Origin: an uncultured Lachnospiraceae bacterium
Lineage (GTDB): Bacteria; Bacillota; Clostridia; Lachnospirales; Lachnospiraceae
Assembly: GCA_946414885.1 (NCBI GenBank)
Contig: CAMKQH010000006.1
Location: forward strand, 102,703 to 166,702
DNA length: 64,000 bases
Direction of reading: 5' to 3'
Part shown: piece by piece, positions 26,243-34,454 of the stretch
How the letters are laid out: the number at the start of each line of letters is the position of its first letter
Numbering within the stretch: position 1 is the first letter of the stretch
Translations under genes and position numbers: made by a program
Notes under the pieces: model-generated
The model's database searches: none
Seen by the model: only the letters and a program-made list of their open reading frames with translations
What the model was told of the DNA's origin: nothing

Positions 26243-28015
26243 ATGAAAGAGCGAATTGCGTTTTATTGGAAGCGGGTCAAGGAAGGGCGTCTGAAGGAAA
26301 TGTGGCGTCAGACCATATGGATCTACGGATATGGGAAGAAACACTGGCTCGCCATGATCATATATACTGCCATGGGCGTGGTGGGGACTTTGGTGTCCCT
26401 GGGCCTGGGCTTTGCGTCGAGGGATCTGGTCAACATCATTACGGGTCATCAGCCGGGAAAACTGGTACAGACCTTTTGCATCATGATTGGACTTGGGATC
26501 GGAAGCACGATCATGAATCAGATCACTTCTTATATTTCCGCGTGGGTTGGCATGCGGGTGGATGCGGAGATCAAGTCGGACATTTTTGAAAAAATCCTGA
26601 TCACGGATTGGGAATCCCTGTCCAATTATCATACGGGCGACCTGCTCACGAGATGGAGCTCGGACGCCTCCGCCATATCCAACGGCGTTTTGAACTTTGT
26701 GCCCAATGCCATTATCTATCTGTTCCGTTTTATCAGCGCGTTTGCAGTCGTGGTCGTGAACGACGTAAGCTTTGCAGTCTTTGCCTTTATGGGAATGCCG
26801 GTCAGCCTGATCCTGTCAAAGACCTTGATGAACCGCATGGTGAACAACAATCAAAGAAGCGCCGCCATGGGGGCAAAGATGTCGGGCTTTAACCAGGAGG
26901 CATTTTCCAACATCCAGACAATCAAGGCATTTGACCTGATCGGACTGTACGTAAAGCGGTTAAAGCAGCTCCAAAAGGATTACATCAGCATGCGGCTGGA
27001 TTTCCAGAAAATGTCCATCTGGACTTCGATCCTGATGTCCACGGTAGGTCTTTTGATTTCTTATGCGGCATACGGATGGGGAATCTACCGCGTATGGAGC
27101 GGAGCCATCGATTACGGTACCATGACAATGTTCCTGGGGCTTTCCGGCACGCTGACGGGAACGCTGCACAACCTGACGTCTCTTGTGCCGGGAGCCATTG
27201 GACTCACCACTTCCGCAGGAAGACTGATGGACATCGTGGAGATGCCGAGAGAGGACGACGGAAAAAGGGAAGAGGTTCAGAAATTCCTGGAAGAGAATCT
27301 GGATCACGGCATCGGACTTACCATCGATCATTTGGATTATGCCTATAAAAATGGCACGGCGGTCTTCAAGGATGCGTCCATGGAGGCCAGACCGCATGAG
27401 ATCGTTGGCCTTGTGGGACCTTCCGGAGAAGGAAAGACGACCATGATGCGTCTGCTGCTTTCCCTGGTACCCGCACAGGGCGGAGAGGCTTATTTCTGGG
27501 CAGGCGAACAAAAAGAAAAGAGAGGCTTCAACCTCTCTCCGGCGACCAGACAGTTATTTTCTTACGTTCCGCAGGGGAACACCATGTTTTCGGGTACCAT
27601 CGCGCAGAACATGCGTAACGTAAAGGAAGACGCAACGGACGAAGAAATCATCGAAGTACTCAAGCAGGCATGCGCATGGAGCTTTGTGGAAAAGCTTCCG
27701 GAAGGGATCAACAGCCAGATCAAGGAGCGTGGCGGCGGATTTTCCGAGGGACAGGCGCAGCGCCTTGCCATTGCCAGGGCATTGCTTAGGGATACGCCGA
27801 TCCTCTTGTTGGATGAGGCAACTTCCGCCCTGGACGTTATGACGGAAAGACAAGTCCTTCGGAACATTATGGGCGGGGCCCGTCCGAAGACCTGCATTGT
27901 CACGACGCACAGGCCCACCGTGCTAAGCATGTGTAAGCGGGTTTACGCAATCCGCAACAAGCAATGTACGATATTAAATGATGTTGAGATTAAAGAGATG
28001 ATCGATAATTTCTAG
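26243..28015 (+). CDS. ABC exporter, fused membrane and ATPase domains
   Basis: A 590-residue half-transporter. Residues 30-320 form a six-helix exporter domain. The ATPase half has Walker A GPSGEGKT (392-399), a variant signature FSEGQAQR in place of LSGGQ, and Walker B ILLLDEATSALD. There is no N-terminal C39 peptidase, so a separate protease would have to remove any leader; the Ser/His peptidase-like protein at 29328 is a candidate. ATG 26243 is chosen because the upstream in-frame stretch from 26102 runs through the terminator. It probably acts as a homodimer. Its stop codon shares CTAG with the convergent kinase-like gene. Confidence 0.88.
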   Translation: MKERIAFYWKRVKEGRLKEMWRQTIWIYGYGKKHWLAMIIYTAMGVVGTLVSLGLGFASRDLVNIITGHQPGKLVQTFCIMIGLGIGSTIMNQITSYISAWVGMRVDAEIKSDIFEKILITDWESLSNYHTGDLLTRWSSDASAISNGVLNFVPNAIIYLFRFISAFAVVVVNDVSFAVFAFMGMPVSLILSKTLMNRMVNNNQRSAAMGAKMSGFNQEAFSNIQTIKAFDLIGLYVKRLKQLQKDYISMRLDFQKMSIWTSILMSTVGLLISYAAYGWGIYRVWSGAIDYGTMTMFLGLSGTLTGTLHNLTSLVPGAIGLTTSAGRLMDIVEMPREDDGKREEVQKFLEENLDHGIGLTIDHLDYAYKNGTAVFKDASMEARPHEIVGLVGPSGEGKTTMMRLLLSLVPAQGGEAYFWAGEQKEKRGFNLSPATRQLFSYVPQGNTMFSGTIAQNMRNVKEDATDEEIIEVLKQACAWSFVEKLPEGINSQIKERGGGFSEGQAQRLAIARALLRDTPILLLDEATSALDVMTERQVLRNIMGGARPKTCIVTTHRPTVLSMCKRVYAIRNKQCTILNDVEIKEMIDNF

Positions 28016-29226
28016 ATCTGATCGATCGCGGATTTCATAACCCGCGCGGCATTTGGATCCTTGGTGCACTCCAGGCGGAAGCCATGAATGAGACTGCTTA
28101 AGCTGATTGCCGCATCAATGTTTTGTTGCATCATGGAAGCCGTCCAGTTGGGCGTGATCATCCGTTTTGCAAGAGAGAGCGCCAGCGCATCGGAAGCGAG
28201 ACCGGATACCTTGTCATAAGGTGCTTGATTTAAGAACGTAACGCCTCCTAAGGGGAATTCTCCCGGAGTGGAGATGCCGGAGGTGCCACACCAGGGCAGA
28301 CCGTAGCAGACGGCCTGTCCTTCTTTTATGCCAAGAAGATTTAGGTCGCCGTTGATCCAAGGAGTTCCAAAGGTGTCCTGCCAAAGCTGGACGTGGGTGG
28401 ATTTCCCGGCACCGGAATGCCCGGAGAAAAGCCAGGCCTTACCCTGATAAAGAAGGGAGGCGGAATGCATGACGCAAAGGCCTCTCGCCTGTGCCAGGAT
28501 CAGGAAAGGAAAACGAAGGGCGGAAAAGAGTTCTTCCATGCAGGCGGAGGTTCCGTCATTCGTACCGTAAACGAAAGCCTCGCGGCCGTCCTTCGTACAG
28601 CTGATCTCATAGACGCAGCGGCCAAGAAGCGGCAGGATCACGAAGGAATCCTTCGTTTCCATGATCAGCACCTCCTCACTGCGGACGAGAACCTGGCCGT
28701 TTTGCTTTGTGAGAGGGTGGTGGGAACAGAAAGTGACTGTTTGATCCGCGCCCGTCGTGGCTGAAGTGCAAGCCGTAACGGAAGGGATTACGTCAGGCTG
28801 GGCGGCCGATGGCGCATCTTCCAGAGTGGAAAATGGTACAAAATAACGCTCAAACAAAGCATCCGGGATGTGAAGCTCCATGGTTAGGGGACCGATTTTG
28901 ACCTTGCGTGCGGGCGTACCGTTTTCAGGTTCATGCCACGCGGCCTCAAAAAATCCGTGCTGTTGAAGCGTTCCCAGAAAAGCGTTCAAGTCTGCTTCCA
29001 AAATGGGACGGTCTTCCTCGGTGGCCTCATATTCGCGCATCAAAACGCGAAGGGCTTCCTCACTGTCACCACCTTGCGCCAAGGTGTCCCAGATGAGCTT
29101 TCCCACCTCATTGGTGGCAAGGCCTTTTTCATGGTCCATGATGCCTTGACCGATGGGCAGGAGATGGTAAGTCCCGTTTATTTCATAGCAATGGATTGTT
29201 TTTTTTACGTGTGGTCTGTCACTCAT
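28012..29226 (-). CDS. PqqD domain fused to HPr-kinase-like P-loop protein
   Basis: A 404-residue fusion. Residues 1-95 are PqqD-like (ATNEVGKLIWDTL, then LQQHGFF). The C-terminal half has an HprK-type P-loop, GHSGAGKST, near residues 269-277, followed by the Asp-containing WINGDLNLLG region and a CTAG-sharing stop. HprK-like proteins of this kind accompany PqqD and NTP_transf_5 proteins in peptide-modification clusters and are proposed to phosphorylate serines; a few in lasso-peptide loci do so. Start 29226 is preferred since AAAGGAG lies 10 bases upstream, unlike 29259. The gene converges on the exporter gene, overlapping it by 4 bases, and diverges from the peptidase gene. A covalently attached leader binder would bring substrate to the kinase. 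Confidence 0.82.
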   Translation of the reverse strand: MSDRPHVKKTIHCYEINGTYHLLPIGQGIMDHEKGLATNEVGKLIWDTLAQGGDSEEALRVLMREYEATEEDRPILEADLNAFLGTLQQHGFFEAAWHEPENGTPARKVKIGPLTMELHIPDALFERYFVPFSTLEDAPSAAQPDVIPSVTACTSATTGADQTVTFCSHHPLTKQNGQVLVRSEEVLIMETKDSFVILPLLGRCVYEISCTKDGREAFVYGTNDGTSACMEELFSALRFPFLILAQARGLCVMHSASLLYQGKAWLFSGHSGAGKSTHVQLWQDTFGTPWINGDLNLLGIKEGQAVCYGLPWCGTSGISTPGEFPLGGVTFLNQAPYDKVSGLASDALALSLAKRMITPNWTASMMQQNIDAAISLSSLIHGFRLECTKDPNAARVMKSAIDQI

Positions 29227-29257
29227 ATTGACTGGGCTCCTTTGTGCTGATAAAAAC

Positions 29258-29290
29258 ATGATAGCATTTTTTGGATAAAAATGCTATCAT
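29258..29290. promoter_or_regulatory. Perfect 14-bp inverted repeat between divergent genes
   Basis: ATGATAGCATTTTT (29258-29271) is mirrored exactly by AAAAATGCTATCAT (29277-29290) with a 5-base centre. It lies between the start codons of the kinase-like gene (minus) and the peptidase-like gene (plus), where both promoters must be. It lacks a G+C-rich stem, so an operator for a dimeric regulator fits better than a terminator. Confidence 0.5.
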
Positions 29291-29327
29291 TCTATATAGA
29301 AAACCGCAGGAAATGCATTTGGGGAGT

Positions 29328-29783
29328 ATGAAAGCCGTGGCAGTGCAAAATCTGGAGAAGCTGATCAATGAAAAAGAATTGGTGCAGATCACGCCGGAAG
29401 GGTACAGCATGTATCCTTTGATGGTTCCCGGGCGGGATCAGGTCGTCATCAAAAAAACGGATCCCGAAAGGATCCGTCGCGGACAGGTCTGGCTTTATCG
29501 CCGGCCAAGCGGCATGTTGGTGCTCCACCGCGTGTGGAAGGTGTGTAAGCACGGCGTTTACATGGTGGGAGATAACCAAACGCAAGTCGAGGGACCGCTT
29601 CCGCGGGAGGCCTGTATCGGCATGGTCGTCACCTTCATCCGGAAGGGAAAAAGCTTTGGTTCCGGGAACGTACTCTACGTGATCCTGTCGCGGGGATGGC
29701 TTGTACTTCGCCCATTCCGCATGGTCATCATGAAGCCCCTTGCCGCCGTGAAGCGGGTAGTGAAGGGAAAACGTAAAGGATAA
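29328..29783 (+). CDS. S24/S26 signal-peptidase-like protein of the Ser/His type
   Basis: A protein of about 151 residues. TPEGYSMYPLM gives the nucleophile Ser27 in the S26 SMxP box, and LVLHRVW supplies His67, the position used as base in SipW/ER-type signal peptidases instead of Lys. GDNQTQVEGP is the conserved GDN region. The C-terminus has a hydrophobic stretch and a very basic tail (KRVVKGKRKG). There is no clear N-terminal anchor. The start could also be ATG 29313. Such proteins travel with PqqD, HprK-like and NTP_transf_5 genes; here it may cut the leader of the 25612 protein or another exported substrate. Confidence 0.8.
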   Translation: MKAVAVQNLEKLINEKELVQITPEGYSMYPLMVPGRDQVVIKKTDPERIRRGQVWLYRRPSGMLVLHRVWKVCKHGVYMVGDNQTQVEGPLPREACIGMVVTFIRKGKSFGSGNVLYVILSRGWLVLRPFRMVIMKPLAAVKRVVKGKRKG

Positions 29784-29881
29784 GCCAAACGCAAAGGGTA
29801 AGAGTAAACATAAAGGATAAGTGCAAACGTCAAGCAAAAATGCCTGGCTCCATGCATTGAGGCAGTAAGTTGGAAGAAATC

Positions 29882-30787
29882 TTAACGGGGACGCTGAACG
29901 CGTCCCTTTAAGTTTGTCAGAACTTCGTCGGGTACGTAGAGCTTTCCAAGACCGGTGCCGAGATCAATGTTGGGCTTGTTGGAGCCGTGGAAATCGGAGC
30001 CGCCGCTGATGAGCAGGTCATGCTTTTCGGCAAGGCGCCGGATCTGGCGTTCCTCTGAAGAGGAGTAGGTGCTGTAGATGGCTTCAATGCCGACGAGGCC
30101 TGCGCTCTTTAAGTCTGCCGTCAGGGCGTCCAGTCTTGCGTCGGACATGCGATACAAAATGGGGTGGGCCAGGATCGGCAGTCCGCCAGCGGTTAGCACC
30201 AATTCCACTGCCTTCCGAGGCGAGATTTTTTCGCGCGGCACGTAGGCGGGACGGCGGCTTCCGAGATAGCGGTCAAAGGCTTCCTGATTACTTTTTACGT
30301 AGCCAAGATCCTTTAAGTGCCTGGCAAAGTGAGCCCTGGTGAGAATGCAGTCCGAATACTTTTCCAGCAATTCCTCGTAGATCACGGGGAGACCCAGTTC
30401 CTGCAATTTTAGGCACATTTTCTGGTTGCGGACGTCACGGGAATTCACGAAATCCGTTAAATACTCACGAAAGGTGGGATTGGTCGGGTCTATGAACAGG
30501 CCGACAATATGAACCTCCGTGCCCTTGTCATCCGTGGATAGTTCGATCCCGGGGATGATCTCGGGAACGGCGTTTGCGGACTTTTCGTCAGCAGTGCCTT
30601 CAGATACTTGATCAGAAAGCTTTTTCCGAAGGCGATCGGCGTATTCCATGGCCTCCGCCAGGCCGTCCGTGGTGTCGTGGTCCGTCAGGGCAAAGGCGGA
30701 GAGGCCTTTTTTTATGGCGTAATCAACCAATTCCGTTGGGGTCAGGGTTCCGTCGGAACGGACGGAATGTACGTGAAGATCGATCAT
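29882..30787 (-). CDS. PHP-domain phosphoesterase
   Basis: A 301-residue enzyme starting MIDLHVHSVRSDGTLTP, the PHP metal-binding motif, with later metal ligands in LTDHDTTDG, GIELSTD and GGSDFHG. Proteins of this length are related to YciV/RnaAM-type nucleoside 3',5'-bisphosphate phosphatases and 5'-3' RNA exonucleases. ATG 30787 has AAAGGAG upstream; a longer frame to 31045 would run through the terminator of the neighbouring ABC-F gene. It is expressed away from the peptide-system genes, and no operon partner is evident. Confidence 0.88.
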   Translation of the reverse strand: MIDLHVHSVRSDGTLTPTELVDYAIKKGLSAFALTDHDTTDGLAEAMEYADRLRKKLSDQVSEGTADEKSANAVPEIIPGIELSTDDKGTEVHIVGLFIDPTNPTFREYLTDFVNSRDVRNQKMCLKLQELGLPVIYEELLEKYSDCILTRAHFARHLKDLGYVKSNQEAFDRYLGSRRPAYVPREKISPRKAVELVLTAGGLPILAHPILYRMSDARLDALTADLKSAGLVGIEAIYSTYSSSEERQIRRLAEKHDLLISGGSDFHGSNKPNIDLGTGLGKLYVPDEVLTNLKGRVQRPR

Positions 30788-30823
30788 GTGGCGCTCCTTT
30801 CCGGTAAATAAAAATATTGGGAG

Positions 30824-30859
30824 AAAAAAGCCCCGCGGGCAAGTGCTTGCGGGGCTTTT
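30824..30859 (-). terminator. Intrinsic terminator of the ABC-F gene
   Basis: On the minus strand an 11-bp perfect stem (AAAAGCCCCGC at 30826-30836 with GCGGGGCTTTT at 30849-30859) runs into a T tract just after the stop codon of the ABC-F gene. Confidence 0.9.
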
Positions 30860-30863
30860 GCAT

Positions 30864-32501
30864 TTAATCTTCGTCATCTTCCTTCTGGGCAGTAAAGACG
30901 GTGCGCTTACGGGCCATCTCGTCGTTTGCCAGATACTCGTCGTAGGTCGTGATCTTATCGATGAGGCTGCCGTCAGGCAGGATCTCCATGATGCGGTTCG
31001 CCGTGGTCTGCACGAACTGATGGTCATGGCAGGAGAACAGGGCAACGCCGGGGAACTTGATGAGGCCGTTGTTCAGTGCCGTGATGCTTTCCATGTCAAG
31101 GTGGTTCGTGGGCTCATCCAGGAGCAGGCAGTTTGCGCCGCTGATCATCATCTTGGAGAGAAGGCAGCGAACCTTCTCGCCTCCGGAGAGGATCTTTACC
31201 TTTTTCACGCCATCTTCGCCGGCAAAGAGCATTCTGCCGAGGAAGCCGCGGACGTAGGTTACGTCCTTGATGGGAGAGTAGCCGGTCAGCCAGTCCGTGA
31301 TGGTCAGGTCATTGTCAAATTCAGCGGTGCTGTCCTTGGGGAAGTAGGCTTGAGAGGTGGTAACGCCCCATTTATAAGTGCCCTCGTCGGGCTCAATTTC
31401 TCCGGTAAGGATCTGGAAGAGCGTGGTCTTTGCAAGCTCATTGCTGCCAACAAACGCGATCTTATCCTCGCGGCCCATGACGAAGGAGATATCGTTCAAA
31501 ACCTTTTCGCCGTTGACGGTCTTGGAGAGATGCTCCACGGTGAGTACCTCGTTGCCGATCTCTCTGTCAGGACGGAAGTCAATGTAAGGATACTTACGGC
31601 TGGAGGGCTTGATCTCGTCGAGCTCGATCTTCTCCAAAGCACGCTTTCTGGAAGTTGCCTGCTTGGATTTGGAAGCGTTCGCGGAGAAACGGGAGATGAA
31701 CTCCTGCAATTCCTTGATCTTTTCTTCCTTTTTCTTGTTGGCTTCCTTCATCTGCTTGATGAGGAGCTGGCTGGACTCATACCAGAAATCGTAGTTGCCG
31801 GCATAGAGCTGGATCTTGCCGTAGTCAATGTCTGCGGTGTGGGTGCAGACCTTATTGAGGAAATAACGGTCGTGGCTGACCACGATGACGGTATTTTCAA
31901 AATCGATCAGGAAATCCTCGAGCCATGCGATGGCGTCGAGATCCAAGTGGTTGGTAGGCTCGTCGAGGAGCAGGATGTCGGGGTTGCCGAAGAGTGCCTT
32001 CGCAAGCAGAACCTTCACCTTCAGGCTGCCGTCCAAGTCGCGCATGGTGGAATAATGGTACTCCGTGTCAATGCCAAGGCCGTTTAAAAGCATGGCAGCG
32101 TTGGATTCCGCCTCCCAGCCGTCCATCTCGGCGAATTCGCCCTCAAGTTCGCTGGCGCGGATGCCGTCCTCTTCGGAGAAATCTTCCTTTGCGTAAATGG
32201 CATCCTTTTCCTTCATCACTTCATAGAGACGCTGGTTGCCCATGATGACGGTGTCCATTACCTGATATTCGTCATACTTAAAATGGTCCTGCTCCAAGAC
32301 GGAGAGACGCTGGCCGGGGGTGATCACGATGTCGCCCTTGGTGGTCTCAAGATCGCCGGAGAGGATCTTCAAGAAGGTGGACTTGCCTGCGCCGTTGGCG
32401 CCGATGAGGCCATAGCAGTTCCCTTCCGTAAATTTAATGTTCACGTCCTCAAAGAGGGCCTTTTTGCCTACGCGGTAGGTCACGTTGTTTGCACTGATCA
32501 T
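30864..32501 (-). CDS. ABC-F ATPase, YkpA/YbiT group
   Basis: A 545-residue soluble protein with two ATPase domains and the ABC-F linker (basic, RFSANASKSKQATSRKRALE). Domain 1: Walker A GANGAGKST, Walker B ILLLDEPTNHLD. Domain 2: signature LSGGEKVR and LLLDEPTNHLD. Two motifs are unusual: the first signature reads DLDGSLKVKV rather than LSGGE, and the second Walker A reads GSNELAKTT with Gly-Lys replaced by Ala-Lys. ABC-F proteins act on the ribosome E site as translation factors or protect against antibiotics; this subgroup is housekeeping in most Firmicutes. It has its own promoter (32561) and terminator. Confidence 0.93.
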   Translation of the reverse strand: MISANNVTYRVGKKALFEDVNIKFTEGNCYGLIGANGAGKSTFLKILSGDLETTKGDIVITPGQRLSVLEQDHFKYDEYQVMDTVIMGNQRLYEVMKEKDAIYAKEDFSEEDGIRASELEGEFAEMDGWEAESNAAMLLNGLGIDTEYHYSTMRDLDGSLKVKVLLAKALFGNPDILLLDEPTNHLDLDAIAWLEDFLIDFENTVIVVSHDRYFLNKVCTHTADIDYGKIQLYAGNYDFWYESSQLLIKQMKEANKKKEEKIKELQEFISRFSANASKSKQATSRKRALEKIELDEIKPSSRKYPYIDFRPDREIGNEVLTVEHLSKTVNGEKVLNDISFVMGREDKIAFVGSNELAKTTLFQILTGEIEPDEGTYKWGVTTSQAYFPKDSTAEFDNDLTITDWLTGYSPIKDVTYVRGFLGRMLFAGEDGVKKVKILSGGEKVRCLLSKMMISGANCLLLDEPTNHLDMESITALNNGLIKFPGVALFSCHDHQFVQTTANRIMEILPDGSLIDKITTYDEYLANDEMARKRTVFTAQKEDDED

Positions 32502-32560
32502 GTAGAACTCCTTTTTCCTTTCCTTGTTAAATCATCCGATTTTAAACCTTCACTTTCAAA

Positions 32561-32588
32561 AGTATACCATAATATGTCAGTTTTGCAA
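32561..32588 (-). promoter_or_regulatory. Predicted promoter of the ABC-F gene
   Basis: Read on the minus strand: TTGCAA (32588-32583), 16 bases, TATACT (32566-32561), about 60 bases before the start codon at 32501. Confidence 0.5.
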
Positions 32589-32601
32589 GAGACAAAGCAG
32601 A

Positions 32602-32630
32602 TTGAATTCTTGCCGCGGGAAATTTATAAT
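32602..32630 (+). promoter_or_regulatory. Predicted sigma-A promoter of the ECF sigma factor gene
   Basis: TTGAAT (32602-32607), exactly 17 bases, then a perfect TATAAT (32625-32630). It leaves a leader of about 125 bases before 32761. The divergent ABC-F promoter lies 14 bases away, so the two may interfere with each other. Confidence 0.6.
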
Positions 32631-32760
32631 AAATTTAATTGATTTCGTAACCTTTTTCAAAGAACGACGAGTATAGATGCGAAGGCGCCTTGGAAAGAAC
32701 GGTGCACGGGATCGCGAGCCATGGCATGCGGGATCCGGCACGGGAAAGGGAAATGGACAC

Positions 32761-33321
32761 ATGACTGATAAAGAAATAGTTGAGATGTACTGGCAGCGTG
32801 ACGAGGCTGCGATCAGTGAGACCAGAAATCAGTATCACCGATATCTGTCCAAGATCGCGTATCAGTTTTTGTTTAATGAAGAAGACGTTGAGGAATGCGT
32901 CAGCGATACGTACCTGGCCGCATGGAATTCCATGCCGGAGCATCGGCCGGAGGTATTGTCGGCATATCTGGGAAAGCTGGTGCGCAGAATCTCCATCGAC
33001 TTGATCCGCAAAAAGAACAGACAGAAGAGAAAGTCTTCCGAATATGACCTGTCGCTGGAGGAGCTCGGAGACGTTTTCTCTGACGGAAACACGCCGGAGA
33101 CGGCGTTTGACGTGGCGGAGTTAGGCCGGGTGATCGGAGATTTCTTGCGCACGCTAAAGCCGGAGGTGAGGACGATCTTCATCGGAAGATACTATTATCT
33201 TGATCCCGTCAGGGAGGTCGCAAGATACAACGGCGTCAGCGTTGCCAAGGCAAAAACCGTTTTGCACCGCACGCGAAAGCAACTCAAGGAATATTTGGAA
33301 AAGGAAGGGTATGAAGTATGA
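32761..33321 (+). CDS. ECF-type RNA polymerase sigma factor
   Basis: A 186-residue sigma-70 family protein. Region 2 includes NEEDVEECVSDTYLAAW, the core-binding and -10-recognition helix pair; region 4 includes YYYLDPVREVARYNGVSVAK with a C-terminal HTH (AKTVLHRTRKQLKEYL). ATG 32761 is used; the frame is open upstream to 32677 but with no ribosome site or homology. The next gene overlaps by 4 bases (ATGA) and encodes a membrane protein, the usual anti-sigma arrangement. Its target promoters are not evident in the window. Confidence 0.92.
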   Translation: MTDKEIVEMYWQRDEAAISETRNQYHRYLSKIAYQFLFNEEDVEECVSDTYLAAWNSMPEHRPEVLSAYLGKLVRRISIDLIRKKNRQKRKSSEYDLSLEELGDVFSDGNTPETAFDVAELGRVIGDFLRTLKPEVRTIFIGRYYYLDPVREVARYNGVSVAKAKTVLHRTRKQLKEYLEKEGYEV

Positions 33322-34334
33322 ATAGAGCAGACGTTTTGGAAGCGTTTGGATTATTAGACGACGATCTCATTAATGAAACCCGGGAAAAGCGGGATGCCGT
33401 AAATCAGGCAAAGGGAATTCATGCGTTAAAGCGGTTAGGGATCGCGCCGCTTGCTGCGTGCCTCGCGCTGATCATCGGCACTATAACCGTATGCGCTGCG
33501 ATCAAGCTTACCGGCATACTGAAGGTGCAGGAGGGAACTGCGTATTCCGAAAATGACGTTATTTATCAATTTCAGATCGATGAAAGCTATAAAAAAGTGC
33601 CCATGAGCAAGATCACGGGAAAAGCAGCGCGGTATTTGGAAAACTATAAAAAGAATCCCGGCGCCGCAGCAGATCCGGCGATCAAGTCGCACAAGGTTCT
33701 GAACGAGCTGATGCAAAAATTTAGTTTTGATTCCGTAAAAGATGCTGCCGGGTTTATCGGTTATCAGGGCTTGAATCTTGCACCACTTAAGTCTACGGGA
33801 GACAAGGCATTCGTGATTCTGTCAGCGGAGGATGAGAAGAAACTGAAACTATGTAGCGTGGAAATCGTAACGGGAAATATTGTTGATGAGGAAAAGGTAT
33901 ATGGCCCGCTCGTGATGAGCCAAGCATTCCTTCATACGGAGAATTCGGGTTTTACTCCGGGTATCACGGGCGGGGTGTTGAACAGGAATATTGACTCCGA
34001 TGATTATGATTTTGAGGCTGAAATGTCAGAGTCTGATCCTAAGTACAGCGGTTCATTCCTTATCATTAAAGACGGGGAAAACGCGGAGATCCAAACGGAA
34101 GTGGTCATTGAAAATGACAGGGAATTCCAGGTGGTCACCGCAAGTACGACAACGCCTGTGCCCAGAAAGTTTAATGAAAACATGGAGCCGCTAGAGTACG
34201 TTTCCCGGACCAGTTATCAAAAAAGCATCATCTATTTGGAGGATGGAGTGATTTATCTGCTGACGGTCGTATTTGATGAGGAGGAATCGGATGAAGTGGA
34301 GGAGATCATCCGGAAATGGATGGGAAGCTTCTAG
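33318..34334 (+). CDS. Membrane-anchored partner (probable anti-sigma factor)
   Basis: A 338-residue protein with a 40-residue cytoplasmic N-terminus (MNRADVLEAFGLLDDDLINE), one membrane helix at about 41-63, and a large extracytoplasmic domain of beta-rich character (about 270 residues). This topology, and translational coupling to the sigma factor by ATGA, fit an anti-sigma factor that holds the sigma factor until an outside signal acts. No named anti-sigma domain is visible, so the role rests on context. Confidence 0.7.
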   Translation: MNRADVLEAFGLLDDDLINETREKRDAVNQAKGIHALKRLGIAPLAACLALIIGTITVCAAIKLTGILKVQEGTAYSENDVIYQFQIDESYKKVPMSKITGKAARYLENYKKNPGAAADPAIKSHKVLNELMQKFSFDSVKDAAGFIGYQGLNLAPLKSTGDKAFVILSAEDEKKLKLCSVEIVTGNIVDEEKVYGPLVMSQAFLHTENSGFTPGITGGVLNRNIDSDDYDFEAEMSESDPKYSGSFLIIKDGENAEIQTEVVIENDREFQVVTASTTTPVPRKFNENMEPLEYVSRTSYQKSIIYLEDGVIYLLTVVFDEEESDEVEEIIRKWMGSF

Positions 34335-34370
34335 GACGAGCCCTTGAAGTAATAAGGAAGAAGATGCTGG

Positions 34371-34386
34371 TTGTAAGCGCTTACGC
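34371..34386. promoter_or_regulatory. LacI/CcpA-type operator upstream of ppdK
   Basis: TTGTAAGCGCTTACGC contains a perfect 12-bp palindrome, GTAAGCGCTTAC. It resembles catabolite-responsive elements and the sites near the uronate genes (41213, 45503). It lies about 40 bases upstream of the ppdK -35, a place suited to activation or upstream repression. Confidence 0.55.
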
Positions 34387-34426
34387 TGAAAAAGTCGAAA
34401 TAAAAGCTAAATTTAAAAGATTTTGG

Positions 34427-34454
34427 TTGTTTTTTCTGCCGTTTGTGTTATTAT
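34427..34454 (+). promoter_or_regulatory. Predicted ppdK promoter
   Basis: TTGTTT (34427-34432), 16 bases, TATTAT (34449-34454). The resulting leader is about 105 bases and ends in AGGAGGAAGAAACAA before the ATG at 34566. Confidence 0.5.

Noticed and set aside
26243..28015. C39-peptidase bacteriocin exporter
   Set aside because: No N-terminal cysteine peptidase domain is present and the precursor lacks a double-glycine leader.
23688..29783. Lasso-peptide cluster
   Set aside because: PqqD, kinase-like and nucleotidyltransferase genes fit, but no asparagine-synthetase-like cyclase or transglutaminase-like protease is encoded, and the candidate precursor is far too long.
29784..29881. Terminator between the peptidase-like and PHP genes
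   Set aside because: Only a short TGCCT/AGGCA pairing without a clear T tract.
30786..32087. 433-codon open frame on the plus strand opposite the ABC-F gene
   Set aside because: Shadow of the ABC-F coding sequence, which has complete family motifs, promoter and terminator.
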